In this document: piece after piece, positions 15,829 through 24,900 of the stretch | Position numbering within the stretch: position 1 is the first letter of the stretch | How the letters are laid out: each line of letters begins with the position of its first letter | Assembly (NCBI GenBank): GCA_019746975.1 | Contig: JAIERK010000140.1 | Location: 1-32,331, forward strand | DNA from: Candidatus Obscuribacterales bacterium | GTDB lineage: Bacteria > Cyanobacteriota > Vampirovibrionia > Obscuribacterales > Obscuribacteraceae | Direction: 5' to 3' | DNA: 32,331 nucleotides | The notes under the pieces: generated by a model | The model's database searches: none | What the model saw: the letters and a program-made list of their open reading frames with translations, nothing else | Told to the model about the DNA's origin: nothing | Program-made: the position numbers and the translations under genes

Positions 15829-16956
15829 ATGCACATGACGCAAGGTCTAAAAGTAAAACTCTGCCAACAGAGTGATATTGACAAAATAGTCTCGAAACGT
15901 GATGGAGAGACAAAAGTAGGACAAGTCATAAGACTGCTGGACAAGGCGCTCGTCGACAAAGTTCCGGATGCACTGAGTCAGGCTCGAAAAGATGGAGCCA
16001 TTTACGCAATAGTCATGATCCCCGAAGATATCGGACCGCGCGCCAATTCTGGACGCGGGGGGGCACAGAAAGCGCCCGCGACCTTCTTGAGTTACTTCTT
16101 GAACATGCAAGCAAATCGGTATTTCGATTACAGCAAAGCGGTTCTGGTCGGCGAAATCGATGTCGATGATTTGATGGAGAAGAGCACCAAAGCAGATGTA
16201 AAAGTTCTGAGAGATCTCTGTGGTCAGCTTGATGAGCGAGTCGCTCCAGTGGTTCAAAGTATCGTAGCTTCCGGTATGGAGCCCGTAGTCATCGGTGGCG
16301 GCAACAACAACTCTTTGCCGGTAATCCAGGGTGTAGTCGAGGCGCTGAGGAGTTTCGATGGCACCATCGGAATGTCGGTCGTCAACTGCGATCCGCATGC
16401 AGACTTTCGCCGATTGGAAGGACGGCACTCGGGAAATCCATTCAGCTATGCCAATGACAGAGGTTATCTAAAGCGTTATTGCGTCTTCGGCATGCACGAA
16501 AATTACAACAACGAAGACATGCTCGAGCGATTGGCAAGCAATGGCTTTCCGACATTCAGCTACGAAGATTTTGCCGTTCGAGGCGAGACAACCTTTGCTG
16601 AATCAGTAAAAAAGATGTGCGCATACCTGGCAGACGGGGCACATCCGGTAGGTTGCGAACTGGACGTGGACGGTATCATCAACATGCCTGCCAGCGCCCG
16701 AACACCATTCGGTATTTCGCAGGAAGAGGCGGCTATGTTTGTCCATGCAGTCGCAACCAGCCTGGATTCATATTACTTGCATCTCTCGGAAGCCGCGCCA
16801 GAGTGGTCCTCCGATGAAGGAGAAAAGCAAACCGGCAAAGGACTTGCACTACTGGTGGTGACATACCTGAAGGCGCGAGAGCAGTATCGCCGAAAACACA
16901 ATTATCAAGTAGGTATCCAGAAACTGATGAATTCAACCAAGGTTTCATCCAGATAA
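15829..16956 (+). CDS. Arginase/formimidoylglutamase-like protein, one metal ligand altered
   Basis: This 375-residue protein belongs to the ureohydrolase (arginase, agmatinase, formimidoylglutamase) superfamily. In this numbering, the loop VIGGGNNNSLP (about 154-164), the metal motif NCDPHADFR (D188, H190, D192) and ELDVDG (D279, D281) follow the expected order, and the pattern is closest to Bacteroidetes-type formimidoylglutamases. The first loop normally reads GGGH or GGDH, with the His binding one Mn; here it is Asn159. Five of the six usual ligands remain. I chose the ATG at 15829 because GAGG lies 6 nt upstream; ATGs at 15817 and 15835 are in frame. The HAD-like gene begins 23 nt downstream. 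No other histidine-degradation gene is near, so the substrate is open. Confidence 0.85.
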   Translation: MHMTQGLKVKLCQQSDIDKIVSKRDGETKVGQVIRLLDKALVDKVPDALSQARKDGAIYAIVMIPEDIGPRANSGRGGAQKAPATFLSYFLNMQANRYFDYSKAVLVGEIDVDDLMEKSTKADVKVLRDLCGQLDERVAPVVQSIVASGMEPVVIGGGNNNSLPVIQGVVEALRSFDGTIGMSVVNCDPHADFRRLEGRHSGNPFSYANDRGYLKRYCVFGMHENYNNEDMLERLASNGFPTFSYEDFAVRGETTFAESVKKMCAYLADGAHPVGCELDVDGIINMPASARTPFGISQEEAAMFVHAVATSLDSYYLHLSEAAPEWSSDEGEKQTGKGLALLVVTYLKAREQYRRKHNYQVGIQKLMNSTKVSSR

Positions 16957-16979
16957 TCGACCCGAAAGAGGACGGATCC

Positions 16980-17855
16980 ATGGCTCCCAATGCAGTTTTC
17001 TGGATTCGCGACGGTGTGCTGGTCGATCGAATGCACATCAATCCAGTTGCGTTCGCTTTTTCAACCTTCGCATTCGCGCCCATTGAGAAGCGAAAAAACT
17101 CACTGCTTGAAGAGCTGATCAATTTTGGTTTTGAGAAATCAGGATACTCCTGCGCCGATAAGATTCGCCTTTATAATGTGGAACGCGCACATCTGGTCGA
17201 TAACATCGATAATGCTGCAGCGTTTTACAACGCAGTCGCGACTGAAGCCGCGCTGAGCACGGATTATTTCCCAGGCGTGGAAGAACTTGTGTCTGACCTG
17301 ACAGAGGCTGGCTGTCACAATTTTATTACTTCGGCGGTCGAGCAAGAAGTTCTGAATGCCTGGAGCCGAAGCGAGCAAGGCCAGCGGATCGCGAGATCAC
17401 TCAAAGAGATTCTAGGGCAACGCGATGGTTTCACAAAGGGCAGAGACCACTTTGCCTACGTTAGTGAAAAGCATGGTGCAGAGAGAATCTTCTACGTAGC
17501 AGACGCAGTTTTGGAGATTCAAACCGGCAACGGACATTCATCCGAATTCAACATAACGCCCGTGGGTTTCGGCAACGTGATCACGGTAGAGCGCGTCATG
17601 GAAGCTGTCTGCATAGCCTCAAATGCGGCTAGTGCTTGTGACGCGAGCAAAGTGCCGTATCCAATCTCATTCCCTTCTGTCGATGAGAAAAAGATTCAGC
17701 TCCCGGATTCAGAGACAATAAGCTCGTCTCTGACCGCAGCGGGAGCCCACACGGTCGTAAGCGGCACCAAAGACAGTATCATGGAAGACCTCCGCAACTA
17801 CTTCGAATCGTGCGGCTGCTTCGACAGTTTAAAAACGCGAAAACTTACACCTTAA
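16980..17855 (+). CDS. HAD-like protein lacking the catalytic nucleophile
   Basis: This 291-residue protein resembles a haloacid dehalogenase-type phosphatase with an alpha-helical cap. Motif I appears as FWIRDGVLVD, where the usual DxDGVLVD has lost its first Asp (Ile9) but keeps the second (Asp11). FPGVEELVSDLTEAG and ITSA correspond to motif II, the KGRDHFAYV region to motif III, and VADAVLEIQTG to motif IV. Without the nucleophile it should not act as a phosphatase; binding or regulatory work is more likely. The C-terminal 70 residues are unassigned, end with CGCFDSLKTRK and include a second small Ser/Thr-rich part. The ATG has GAGG 8 nt upstream. It probably shares a transcript with the ureohydrolase-like gene and overlaps the MATE gene tail-to-tail by 11 nt. 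Confidence 0.75.
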   Translation: MAPNAVFWIRDGVLVDRMHINPVAFAFSTFAFAPIEKRKNSLLEELINFGFEKSGYSCADKIRLYNVERAHLVDNIDNAAAFYNAVATEAALSTDYFPGVEELVSDLTEAGCHNFITSAVEQEVLNAWSRSEQGQRIARSLKEILGQRDGFTKGRDHFAYVSEKHGAERIFYVADAVLEIQTGNGHSSEFNITPVGFGNVITVERVMEAVCIASNAASACDASKVPYPISFPSVDEKKIQLPDSETISSSLTAAGAHTVVSGTKDSIMEDLRNYFESCGCFDSLKTRKLTP

Positions 17856-19233
17856 CGAGCTTCCAGATGCCGGTCCTGTATCGCCATACGGCGAGAATTC
17901 CGAGCACGGTTGAAGAACACGCGATTCCGATCCAACACCCCATCGGTCCATCTGCATTACCTGTCAGCACCCAGGCGAGGGGTAGACGGAGCAAGGTCAG
18001 GACAATGACACCCGCCCACATGGGCCATGCTGTATAGCCGGCGCCCTGCATGGCGCCGAAAAGAATAATCCAGAGCGATACGAACGGCTGCGACAATCCG
18101 ATCACCTGAAAATATTGCGTGGAGTAGGCCACCACGGTCTTGTCGCTGCTCATCAACTGCGCAATTGGTTGGGCACCGAAGAACAGCACGAACGCAATAA
18201 AACCGGTGAACACCAACCCGATAATACTTACTTGCCAGCCAGCCGTCTCCGCGCGCTCCGGCTGTAAGGCGCCTAGATTTTGTCCTACGATAGGGCCGAC
18301 TGCAGCGCCGAGAGCGTAGAGAGGAAGACAGCTTACAATCTCCTCCAGCCTGAAGCCGACTGCCCACGAAGCCTGGCAGGCGGTTGGATTGACTGTTCGG
18401 GCGAAGATAGCAAACAGGGCAAAGGATCCTCCCACCCAGGCGAGGTCCATGATGCAAGCCGGTATGCCAATTCTCAGTATCTTGGTGAACCAATGACGAT
18501 TGATTCCGCGTGAAAATAGTGTGCGCAAATCGGCACATTCTTTCAGCTCAGTGCGCCCAAGCAAAACCAGGTTGAGCGCCATGCCGACCACCGCAGCGAC
18601 GACCCAGGCATAACCTATCCCAGCGATTCCAAGCTGGAAAGGATGAATACAGAGGGAAAAATCGAGAGCGATTATGATTAAAGTCATAACAACCCAGTTA
18701 ATCATCGGAACACGAGTGTTGCCTTTGGCACGCCAGATTGAATGAGCAACCCAACAAATCGTGAATGGCAACTGTGAAAGCATATCCACACGCATGTACT
18801 GCCAGCCGAGCTCTTGAACGTTGGCCGACGCACCGAGCATTGAGATTAGTGGACGGGCGACAGCCAGTCCTAGGAGGGCCGAACAGATCCCGAAGATGAA
18901 ACCGAAGACCATCGACTGGTTAGCCGCCTTTTGAGCCATATCCATGTTGCGCGCGCCCCAGTACCGGCTGACTAGCGCGGTCGTACCGGAAGAGAGAGCC
19001 ACGGTCATGAGAATCATGAAAAACCATATTTGTCCGCAAATGCCTATTGCAGCCTGAGTGTCGGAACCCAATTTGCCAGCAACCCAGACGTCACAGAAGC
19101 TGGCGATCGACACGCTGGACATCTGCAGTAGAAGCGGCCAGGCCATATGCCAGATAGCGGCCCAGGTTGAACCGTTGATGATGACGTCATCAAGTACCTG
19201 GTCTTTCGAGTCGACTTCATGACAAGTAGTCAT
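17845..19233 (-). CDS. MATE-family efflux transporter
   Basis: This 462-residue inner-membrane protein has about twelve hydrophobic helices in two related halves, typical of the MATE/NorM antiporters that export cationic drugs or metabolites using Na+ or H+. Supporting patterns are WPLLLQMSSVSIASFCDVWVAGKLG at the N-terminus (family 'P..l......l....D...vg.lG'), the Ala/Gly-rich GQIWFFMILMTVALSSGTTALVSRYWGARN, and the second-half equivalent LGAAVGPIVGQNLGA. I use the ATG at 19233, preceded by AGGA at 8 nt. An earlier in-frame start would add 35 basic residues before the membrane part. The substrate cannot be told from sequence. It is convergent with the HAD-like gene and divergent from the TOPRIM gene. 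Confidence 0.92.
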   Translation of the reverse strand: MTTCHEVDSKDQVLDDVIINGSTWAAIWHMAWPLLLQMSSVSIASFCDVWVAGKLGSDTQAAIGICGQIWFFMILMTVALSSGTTALVSRYWGARNMDMAQKAANQSMVFGFIFGICSALLGLAVARPLISMLGASANVQELGWQYMRVDMLSQLPFTICWVAHSIWRAKGNTRVPMINWVVMTLIIIALDFSLCIHPFQLGIAGIGYAWVVAAVVGMALNLVLLGRTELKECADLRTLFSRGINRHWFTKILRIGIPACIMDLAWVGGSFALFAIFARTVNPTACQASWAVGFRLEEIVSCLPLYALGAAVGPIVGQNLGALQPERAETAGWQVSIIGLVFTGFIAFVLFFGAQPIAQLMSSDKTVVAYSTQYFQVIGLSQPFVSLWIILFGAMQGAGYTAWPMWAGVIVLTLLRLPLAWVLTGNADGPMGCWIGIACSSTVLGILAVWRYRTGIWKLVKV

Positions 19234-19347
19234 GTCTGTTTTCCTGGGCTTTGGCGAACAGCGCCGCAATATTGCGTATCTTAGTTTCATCCGAGCCGTT
19301 ATAACTCGAATCGCTGGATTGGCCTTAATTTCTGGCACAAGGCACGG

Positions 19348-20688
19348 TTGATCGACAAGTCAAAGCCGAGCACATGTGCTCGAATGAGACCTGCCTTGCT
19401 CTACAATACAGCTAAACTGCCGCGAAGGAAATTGATTCCTAACCTCTACAACGAAATAATTTTTCTATTGAAACCAGATCAACCAAAACCTGCACTGCGC
19501 TCGTTTATCGCCGATTCAGCCAACCATCGACTGCCAACAGATGCCGAACTGTGGGCTTTGTTGCAAAGGCTAATCAGCTTTGAAGAGCCGGATGCCCGCT
19601 TTGGGGATACCAAAAAGGCTTTGAAAAAGCTTCTGCCGAAGAGCGCAGCAGTAGAAACACTTTCTCTGGAGGAGCATGGTTACAGCTTTTCCCATTTTTT
19701 TGGATTGACCAGCACCGATGTACAGACGGAGCAGCTCTCCCGCGCCAACTTCCTTGTCAGTTTGATTCTGGCATACGAGGATCTTCGCCGATTCAATAAG
19801 CTAGCGTTTGACGCCTGGATGAAAACCGGCTGGCGAGACGAGAATCTGTCAGAAGCGCGAATCCCTAAGTTACGACTGAGCGCGTCCGAACAATGTTGGC
19901 TCGCGTCCGCCGCACTGGCTGTACCGGACTGGACGAGACTGTCGGGAAGTGGTCCCTGGTCCGATGATCCAAGAGCTGATTTCGTGGCAACATTCTGCCG
20001 GCACGTAATGTTCGACTTTGATCCGACTTTATGGGAAGACGTAGATAAGCTGTTCGACAAAGGCTTCGCACTTTGGATTGAACATCTTCAGTCAGTGCGC
20101 GCCTCCATACCGGGCACGTTCTTGCCGCAGATCATTGTTCTGGCCGAGGGTCCGACGGAAGCACTCTTGCTGCCCGCATTTGCTAATGCCCTGGGTCTAA
20201 ATCTCAATTCTATGGCCACCCATGTGGAAGCGTGCGGAGGCGCACAGCAAGTTGTGAAGCAGTATCTTAACTGGAAAGAAGTGACCGTCCTTCCGATTGT
20301 TTGCCTGCTGGACAATGATGTCAGCGAGGCTCGAGAGATTATCAACGATAGCCTTCGAGCACAAGATCGCGTAGTTACGGTAAGCGCCGGCGAAATCGAA
20401 GATAGCTTCTCGGCGCCGGTGTTCAGCAGGTTGCTTAACCTCTACCTCGAGCGGGTAGGTTGCCTTGAGCCAATCAAACTGGATGAGTTGACCAATTCCC
20501 GCCTCTCTCGAATCGACACGCTGAATCGACTGTTCAAACAGAGAGGGCTAGGCAGTTTTGATAAAATCGGGTTTGCGGAGGTCGTCGTCGAGAACCTGGA
20601 GAGACAGGATGTTCCGGAAGACGGGAAGCGGATAATCGGTGTTCTAACAGAGATCCAAGATGCCGGAGTCAAACTTAGATCCCCATAA
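19348..20688 (+). CDS. OLD-type TOPRIM protein without ATPase domain
   Basis: The last 190 residues of this 446-residue protein form a TOPRIM domain of the OLD (overcoming lysogenization defect) nuclease type. Evidence is IIVLAEGPTEALLLPAFANALG with E267, G268 and E271, then the DxD pair D322/D324 in CLLDNDVSEA, and the acidic GEIEDSF (E349, E351). These are the metal-binding positions of TOPRIM nucleases such as OLD and GajA. Those proteins normally carry an N-terminal ABC-type ATPase. Here residues 1-255 show no Walker A or B motif and look like an unrelated helical region. The start is a TTG at 19348 with AAGG 5 nt upstream; an ATG at 19384 is the alternative. The next gene overlaps its end by 29 nt, which suggests a functional pair. 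Confidence 0.8.
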   Translation: MIDKSKPSTCARMRPALLYNTAKLPRRKLIPNLYNEIIFLLKPDQPKPALRSFIADSANHRLPTDAELWALLQRLISFEEPDARFGDTKKALKKLLPKSAAVETLSLEEHGYSFSHFFGLTSTDVQTEQLSRANFLVSLILAYEDLRRFNKLAFDAWMKTGWRDENLSEARIPKLRLSASEQCWLASAALAVPDWTRLSGSGPWSDDPRADFVATFCRHVMFDFDPTLWEDVDKLFDKGFALWIEHLQSVRASIPGTFLPQIIVLAEGPTEALLLPAFANALGLNLNSMATHVEACGGAQQVVKQYLNWKEVTVLPIVCLLDNDVSEAREIINDSLRAQDRVVTVSAGEIEDSFSAPVFSRLLNLYLERVGCLEPIKLDELTNSRLSRIDTLNRLFKQRGLGSFDKIGFAEVVVENLERQDVPEDGKRIIGVLTEIQDAGVKLRSP

Positions 20689-21202
20689 CCAGAACACTCC
20701 GCCAGGAGACTCCCGCTCCGAGGATATCCCGACGCCGACGGGAAAGAAAAAATCGCTCGGACTGAAGATCGCGGGCGCACTGTCTACGGTGCTCTGGATA
20801 GGTGGATTTGTCCTTCCGTTCGTGCTGCCTTCAACGAGTCGCTTTGTTTGGCTCTCGGACACGCTGCTTCTAATTGGGTTTTGGCCGTTGCTCTTTGTCT
20901 ATCGTACCGGATGGACGTGGGTTGTTTTCGGTGTTCTGAATATACTGCTTGGATTTGGATTGGAGTTGGTTCATTGGCTCATGCTTTCGATACCAGACAC
21001 TTTCTGGACACCAGATAAAGCGGCATTCAAGCCAATGTTTGAAGGCATGGCAGAACACATAAGGGTCATGCATCCGTTCCTGCCCTGGATGTTAATCGGA
21101 GCGGTCAGTGCCGTATATGGTGTCTTTCGAATAGTCAAAACGATTATTATCTGGCTTTTCAAACGATACAAAAAATCGAGAGCGGCTGGTCAAATTTGGT
21201 AA
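20660..21202 (+). CDS. Four-helix membrane protein coupled to TOPRIM gene
   Basis: This 180-residue protein of no family I recognise has a polar, Pro-rich N-terminus (1-34) and a KKK boundary. Four hydrophobic helices lie near 35-56, 62-81, 86-108 and 141-167, with a basic tail (FKRYKKSR) after the last. A loop of about 30 residues between helices 3 and 4 has a short amphipathic stretch. The ATG at 20660 lies inside the TOPRIM gene, overlapping it by 29 nt in another frame, which usually means translational coupling. The arrangement of a nuclease-like protein with a small membrane protein recalls anti-phage modules, but that is inference only. Confidence 0.75.
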   Translation: MPESNLDPHNQNTPPGDSRSEDIPTPTGKKKSLGLKIAGALSTVLWIGGFVLPFVLPSTSRFVWLSDTLLLIGFWPLLFVYRTGWTWVVFGVLNILLGFGLELVHWLMLSIPDTFWTPDKAAFKPMFEGMAEHIRVMHPFLPWMLIGAVSAVYGVFRIVKTIIIWLFKRYKKSRAAGQIW

Positions 21203-21384
21203 TCTATCTACCTTTTGTTGGATGATTTGCTGCAACTCGCACTATCCAGGTCTGGTTTATCTCCCTTCTTAAAACGACTGCTTCATTTCTTGAACTTCAG
21301 ACTCAGGCATCGAAGTCTGCAAATTCCTGGTTAATCTCAGTCAGTTGTGGGCAGCATATATGTATGTGCAGGAGATCTTTTCTG
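21203..21384. other. Gap between membrane protein and small ORF
   Basis: This 182-nt gap has no gene, clear promoter or hairpin that I can support. An AGGAG at 21370-21374 serves the ORF that follows. Confidence 0.5.
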
Positions 21385-21944
21385 GTGATTGGAAAGAACA
21401 ACATAATCTCACTATTGCTCATCACCTTCTTGGTGGCGCAGTTTCTCTCCATCGGCAACGCATTTACTGTGATCTCGCTGGCTGGTTACGACGACATAGA
21501 AGATATTTATGACATCGAAAAAATAGTCACCCTTGATCCATTCCTGGCTTCCTCGAAGTCAGAATGCAGCGAAGAGAGTATTGCCTCTGCAATTCAAATA
21601 ATTCTACTTTGCGTACAAGTGTTTCGGCTCGACGTTTCCCATCGCCAACAGCCGGCGACCTGTGGACATCAGCGTCCTCGACTATGCCAGGACGGCACGA
21701 GACTTTGGCTGAAAAATCGGGCGATACTGCTCTAAATCATCCAAGTAATAAGTATTCAATTGACTCTGGTTCTACTGGCACGCACCTCTGCCACGCACTG
21801 CTCGAAGAACCACCAAGCAACTATGTAGCCTTTCATTCCGCCGTCTCTGCTGAGCTCATTTGCATCGAGAGCGGGGAACCAACGACTCTGAATGGTGCTC
21901 TTCTGCAATCGCCACATTTTAGGCTTGCGCGAGTAATACGATGA
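21385..21944 (+). pseudogene. Signal-peptide ORF, probably frame-disrupted, upstream of RND pump
   Basis: A GTG at 21385 with AGGAG 10 nt upstream opens a frame (to 21735) whose first about 30 residues are a good signal peptide or membrane anchor (NNIISLLLITFLVAQFLSIG), followed by an Asp/Glu-rich part. From about 21602 protein-like sequence seems to continue in a second frame (to a TGA near 21713). A third frame (from about 21700) runs to a TGA at 21942-21944 that overlaps the RND start as ATGA. This pattern suits a gene with two frameshifts, or sequencing errors. I see no adaptor-protein (CusB/CzcB) signature. It could also be one real short secreted protein followed by noncoding DNA. Confidence 0.4.
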
Positions 21945-24900
21945 TAAACAAGCTGATTTCGTTCGCGCTTACTCAGCGCGCGGTGACGCTGCTGCTCGTG
22001 GTAGCAGCGATAGTTCTGGGTTTATATTCAATCAGCACACTGCCCACGGACTCTTTTCCTGATGTGAGTAATGTTCAGGTTCAGATCATTACGGACCCGG
22101 ATAATCTGGCAACGGAAGAGGTGGAGTCTCTGGTCACCATACCCATCGAGTACGCGCTCAATGGGCTACCTTTCATTCAGAAAATCCGTTCGACATCAGA
22201 GGATAGTCTGTCTGTTGTGACAGCAATCTTTGATGATAGCTGTGATGTGTATCTTGCTCGTCAGCTTGTTCAACAACGGTTAAACAGCCTGAGCCTGCCG
22301 CCCGAGGTTCCAGCTCCGCAGCTCGGTCCAGTGGTATCAAGCTTCAGCCAGGTTTTCATGTACAACGTCACTAGTGATAGACACAATCTGATCGAATTGA
22401 GAACCATTCAGGATTGGGACATCTCAAAGCGACTGCTCGCGGTGCAGGGTGTAGGCAATGTCGTGACGTACGGCGGTTGGACAAAACAGTACCAGGTGCT
22501 CATCGACCAGTACAATTTGAAATCATATAAACTCACTGTCCAGGACGTTCTCACTGCGGTGGCGCGCAACAACATCAACGCCGGAGGAAGCTTCATCGAG
22601 TCCGGCGATGAGGAGGTTATCATCCGTGGGCTTGGACGTGTAAACAAGGTGCAGGACATTGAAAATATTGTCTTGAAGGAAGATAGCGGCACTCCGGTCC
22701 TCGTCAAGAACATAGCAAAAGTCACGATCGGACCTGCGTTCCGAAGAGGATCTGCTTCGAAGAACGGTAAAGGAGAGACAATCATCGGAATTGTTATGGC
22801 ACGCAAAGGCGCTAACACGAAGAACGTCGTCGAGTGTGTCGAACAGCGCCTCAAGGAGATCCAAAAGACGCTCCCGCCTGGGGTCAAGATCACCCCGTTT
22901 TACAACCAAAAGGATCTTGTCGACAAAACCACTGAGACCGTAAAAGAAATCTTGTTGCTCAGCGGAGGTCTTGTCCTCATCATTCTCGCGGGAGTTTTGA
23001 TGAACGTCCCTGTCTCGTTGATCGTCTGCATAGTGATACCACTCTCTTTGTTGGTGAGCTTCACGTTGATGAAATTCACAGGCCTATCGTCTAACTTGAT
23101 GACGCTCGGAGCGGTGGACTTCGGCATTGTCGTCGATGCCGGTGTCGTAATGGCGGAAAACATCTTTAGAAAGCTTGCGGAAGCGCAGGAGAAAGAAACT
23201 CAGGGGAAATCAATCAATACCTTACCGATCATCATGTCGGCCGCTCAGGAGGTTGGTCGTCCAATTTCTTTTGCTGTCATCATCATTATTGCTGTTTACC
23301 TCCCTCTCTTCACGCTCGAGGGCGTCGAAGGCAAAATGTTTCATCCACTGGCTCTGACATTCATGTATGCACTTTTGGGCGCTCTAGCGGTCGCACTCAC
23401 GATTGTTCCTGTCCTGTGTTTCTGGTTTCTCAAAGGAAAAATTGTTGAAAAACACAATCCAGTGTTGGAATGGATTATGCACATTTATGCACCAGCATTG
23501 CGGTGGTCGCTGGTCAAACCCAAAGTCATCACAACGATATCGTTCGCGCTTCTATTTGGAAGCTTTCTGTTCTTTCCATTCCTGGGATCCGAATTCATAC
23601 CAAGTCTTGATGAGGGCTCACTCTGGCTTCGCTTAAGGATGCCTGCAAGCATCTCTCATACAAGAACAACGGAGTTCACCAAAATCGTAGAAGATATCAT
23701 CAGTAAATTTCCAGAGACAACGATCGCTACGACTAGAGTAGGTAGATCGGGTATGGGATCTGATGTTGAAGGCGTCGACGCCGCAGATATGTATATCGGG
23801 CTCAAAGAAAAATCAACCTGGCAGGACAAAAATAAAGAACACCTTGTGGAACGCATGGCGAAAGAAGTCGGCATGATTCCCGGATTGATGTACAGCTTTT
23901 CACAACCAATTGCCGACATGATAGATGACCTGATTACAGGCATCAAGGCGGATGTGGGCATCAAGATTTTCGGAGACGATCTCAAGACTATCGATAGATT
24001 GGCAAATGAGATTGCTGCATCGGTAAAAAAGGTTGATGGCACCGGCGATATCACGAGAGAACCGATTTTGGGCTCACCGCAGCTCAAAATACATTTACGC
24101 CGCCTCGACTTAGCTCGGCACGGAATCAACGTCGCCGATGTCCAGGACATCATCCAAACCACTCTAGCTGGAAAGATTGTTTCCGAAGTAATTGACGGAA
24201 GTCGGCGTTTCGGAATTCTGGTTCGCTTTCCACTCGAGCATAGAAGAACCGTGGAAGACGTAGGAAATCTGATGATTCAAGCGCCAACAGGAGCACAGCT
24301 ATCTCTCAAGAGCCTAGCCACTATCCATGTAGAACATGGCGCTCTCGTTATTAATCGTGAAGACGGGCAAAGGCGGAGCGCCGTAATGGTAAACATTCGA
24401 GGCAGAGACTTAGGGAGTTGGGTCAAGGATGCTCAACAGCAAGTTCAAAAAGACGTAAAATTTCCAGCCAGTTGCACCATTGTCTGGGGCGGTCAGTTTG
24501 AGAATCAACAACGAGCAATGACTCGCCTGGCAATAGTGGTACCACTTGTACTATTCCTGATTTTCATCCTTTTGTTCTTCACCTTTGACTCGTTCAAAAA
24601 TGCTGCGATCATAATGCTTACTGTGCCGTTTGCAACGATAGGGGGCGTTGTTGCGCTCTTCCTTTCGCATCAACCATTATCGGTTCCAGCAATAATCGGT
24701 TTCATCGCCCTGTACGGAGTGGCTGTGCAAAACGGCGTGATATTGGTCAGCTATATAATGCAACTCGAACAGCAAGGACATTCAAAAATAGAAGCTATTC
24801 GACAAGGAGCCGCTATCAGGCTCCGTCCAGTCTTAATCACGGCATTGGTTGCAATTGTAGGATTACTCCCAAAAGTCCTTTCAGACGGCACCGGAGCGGA

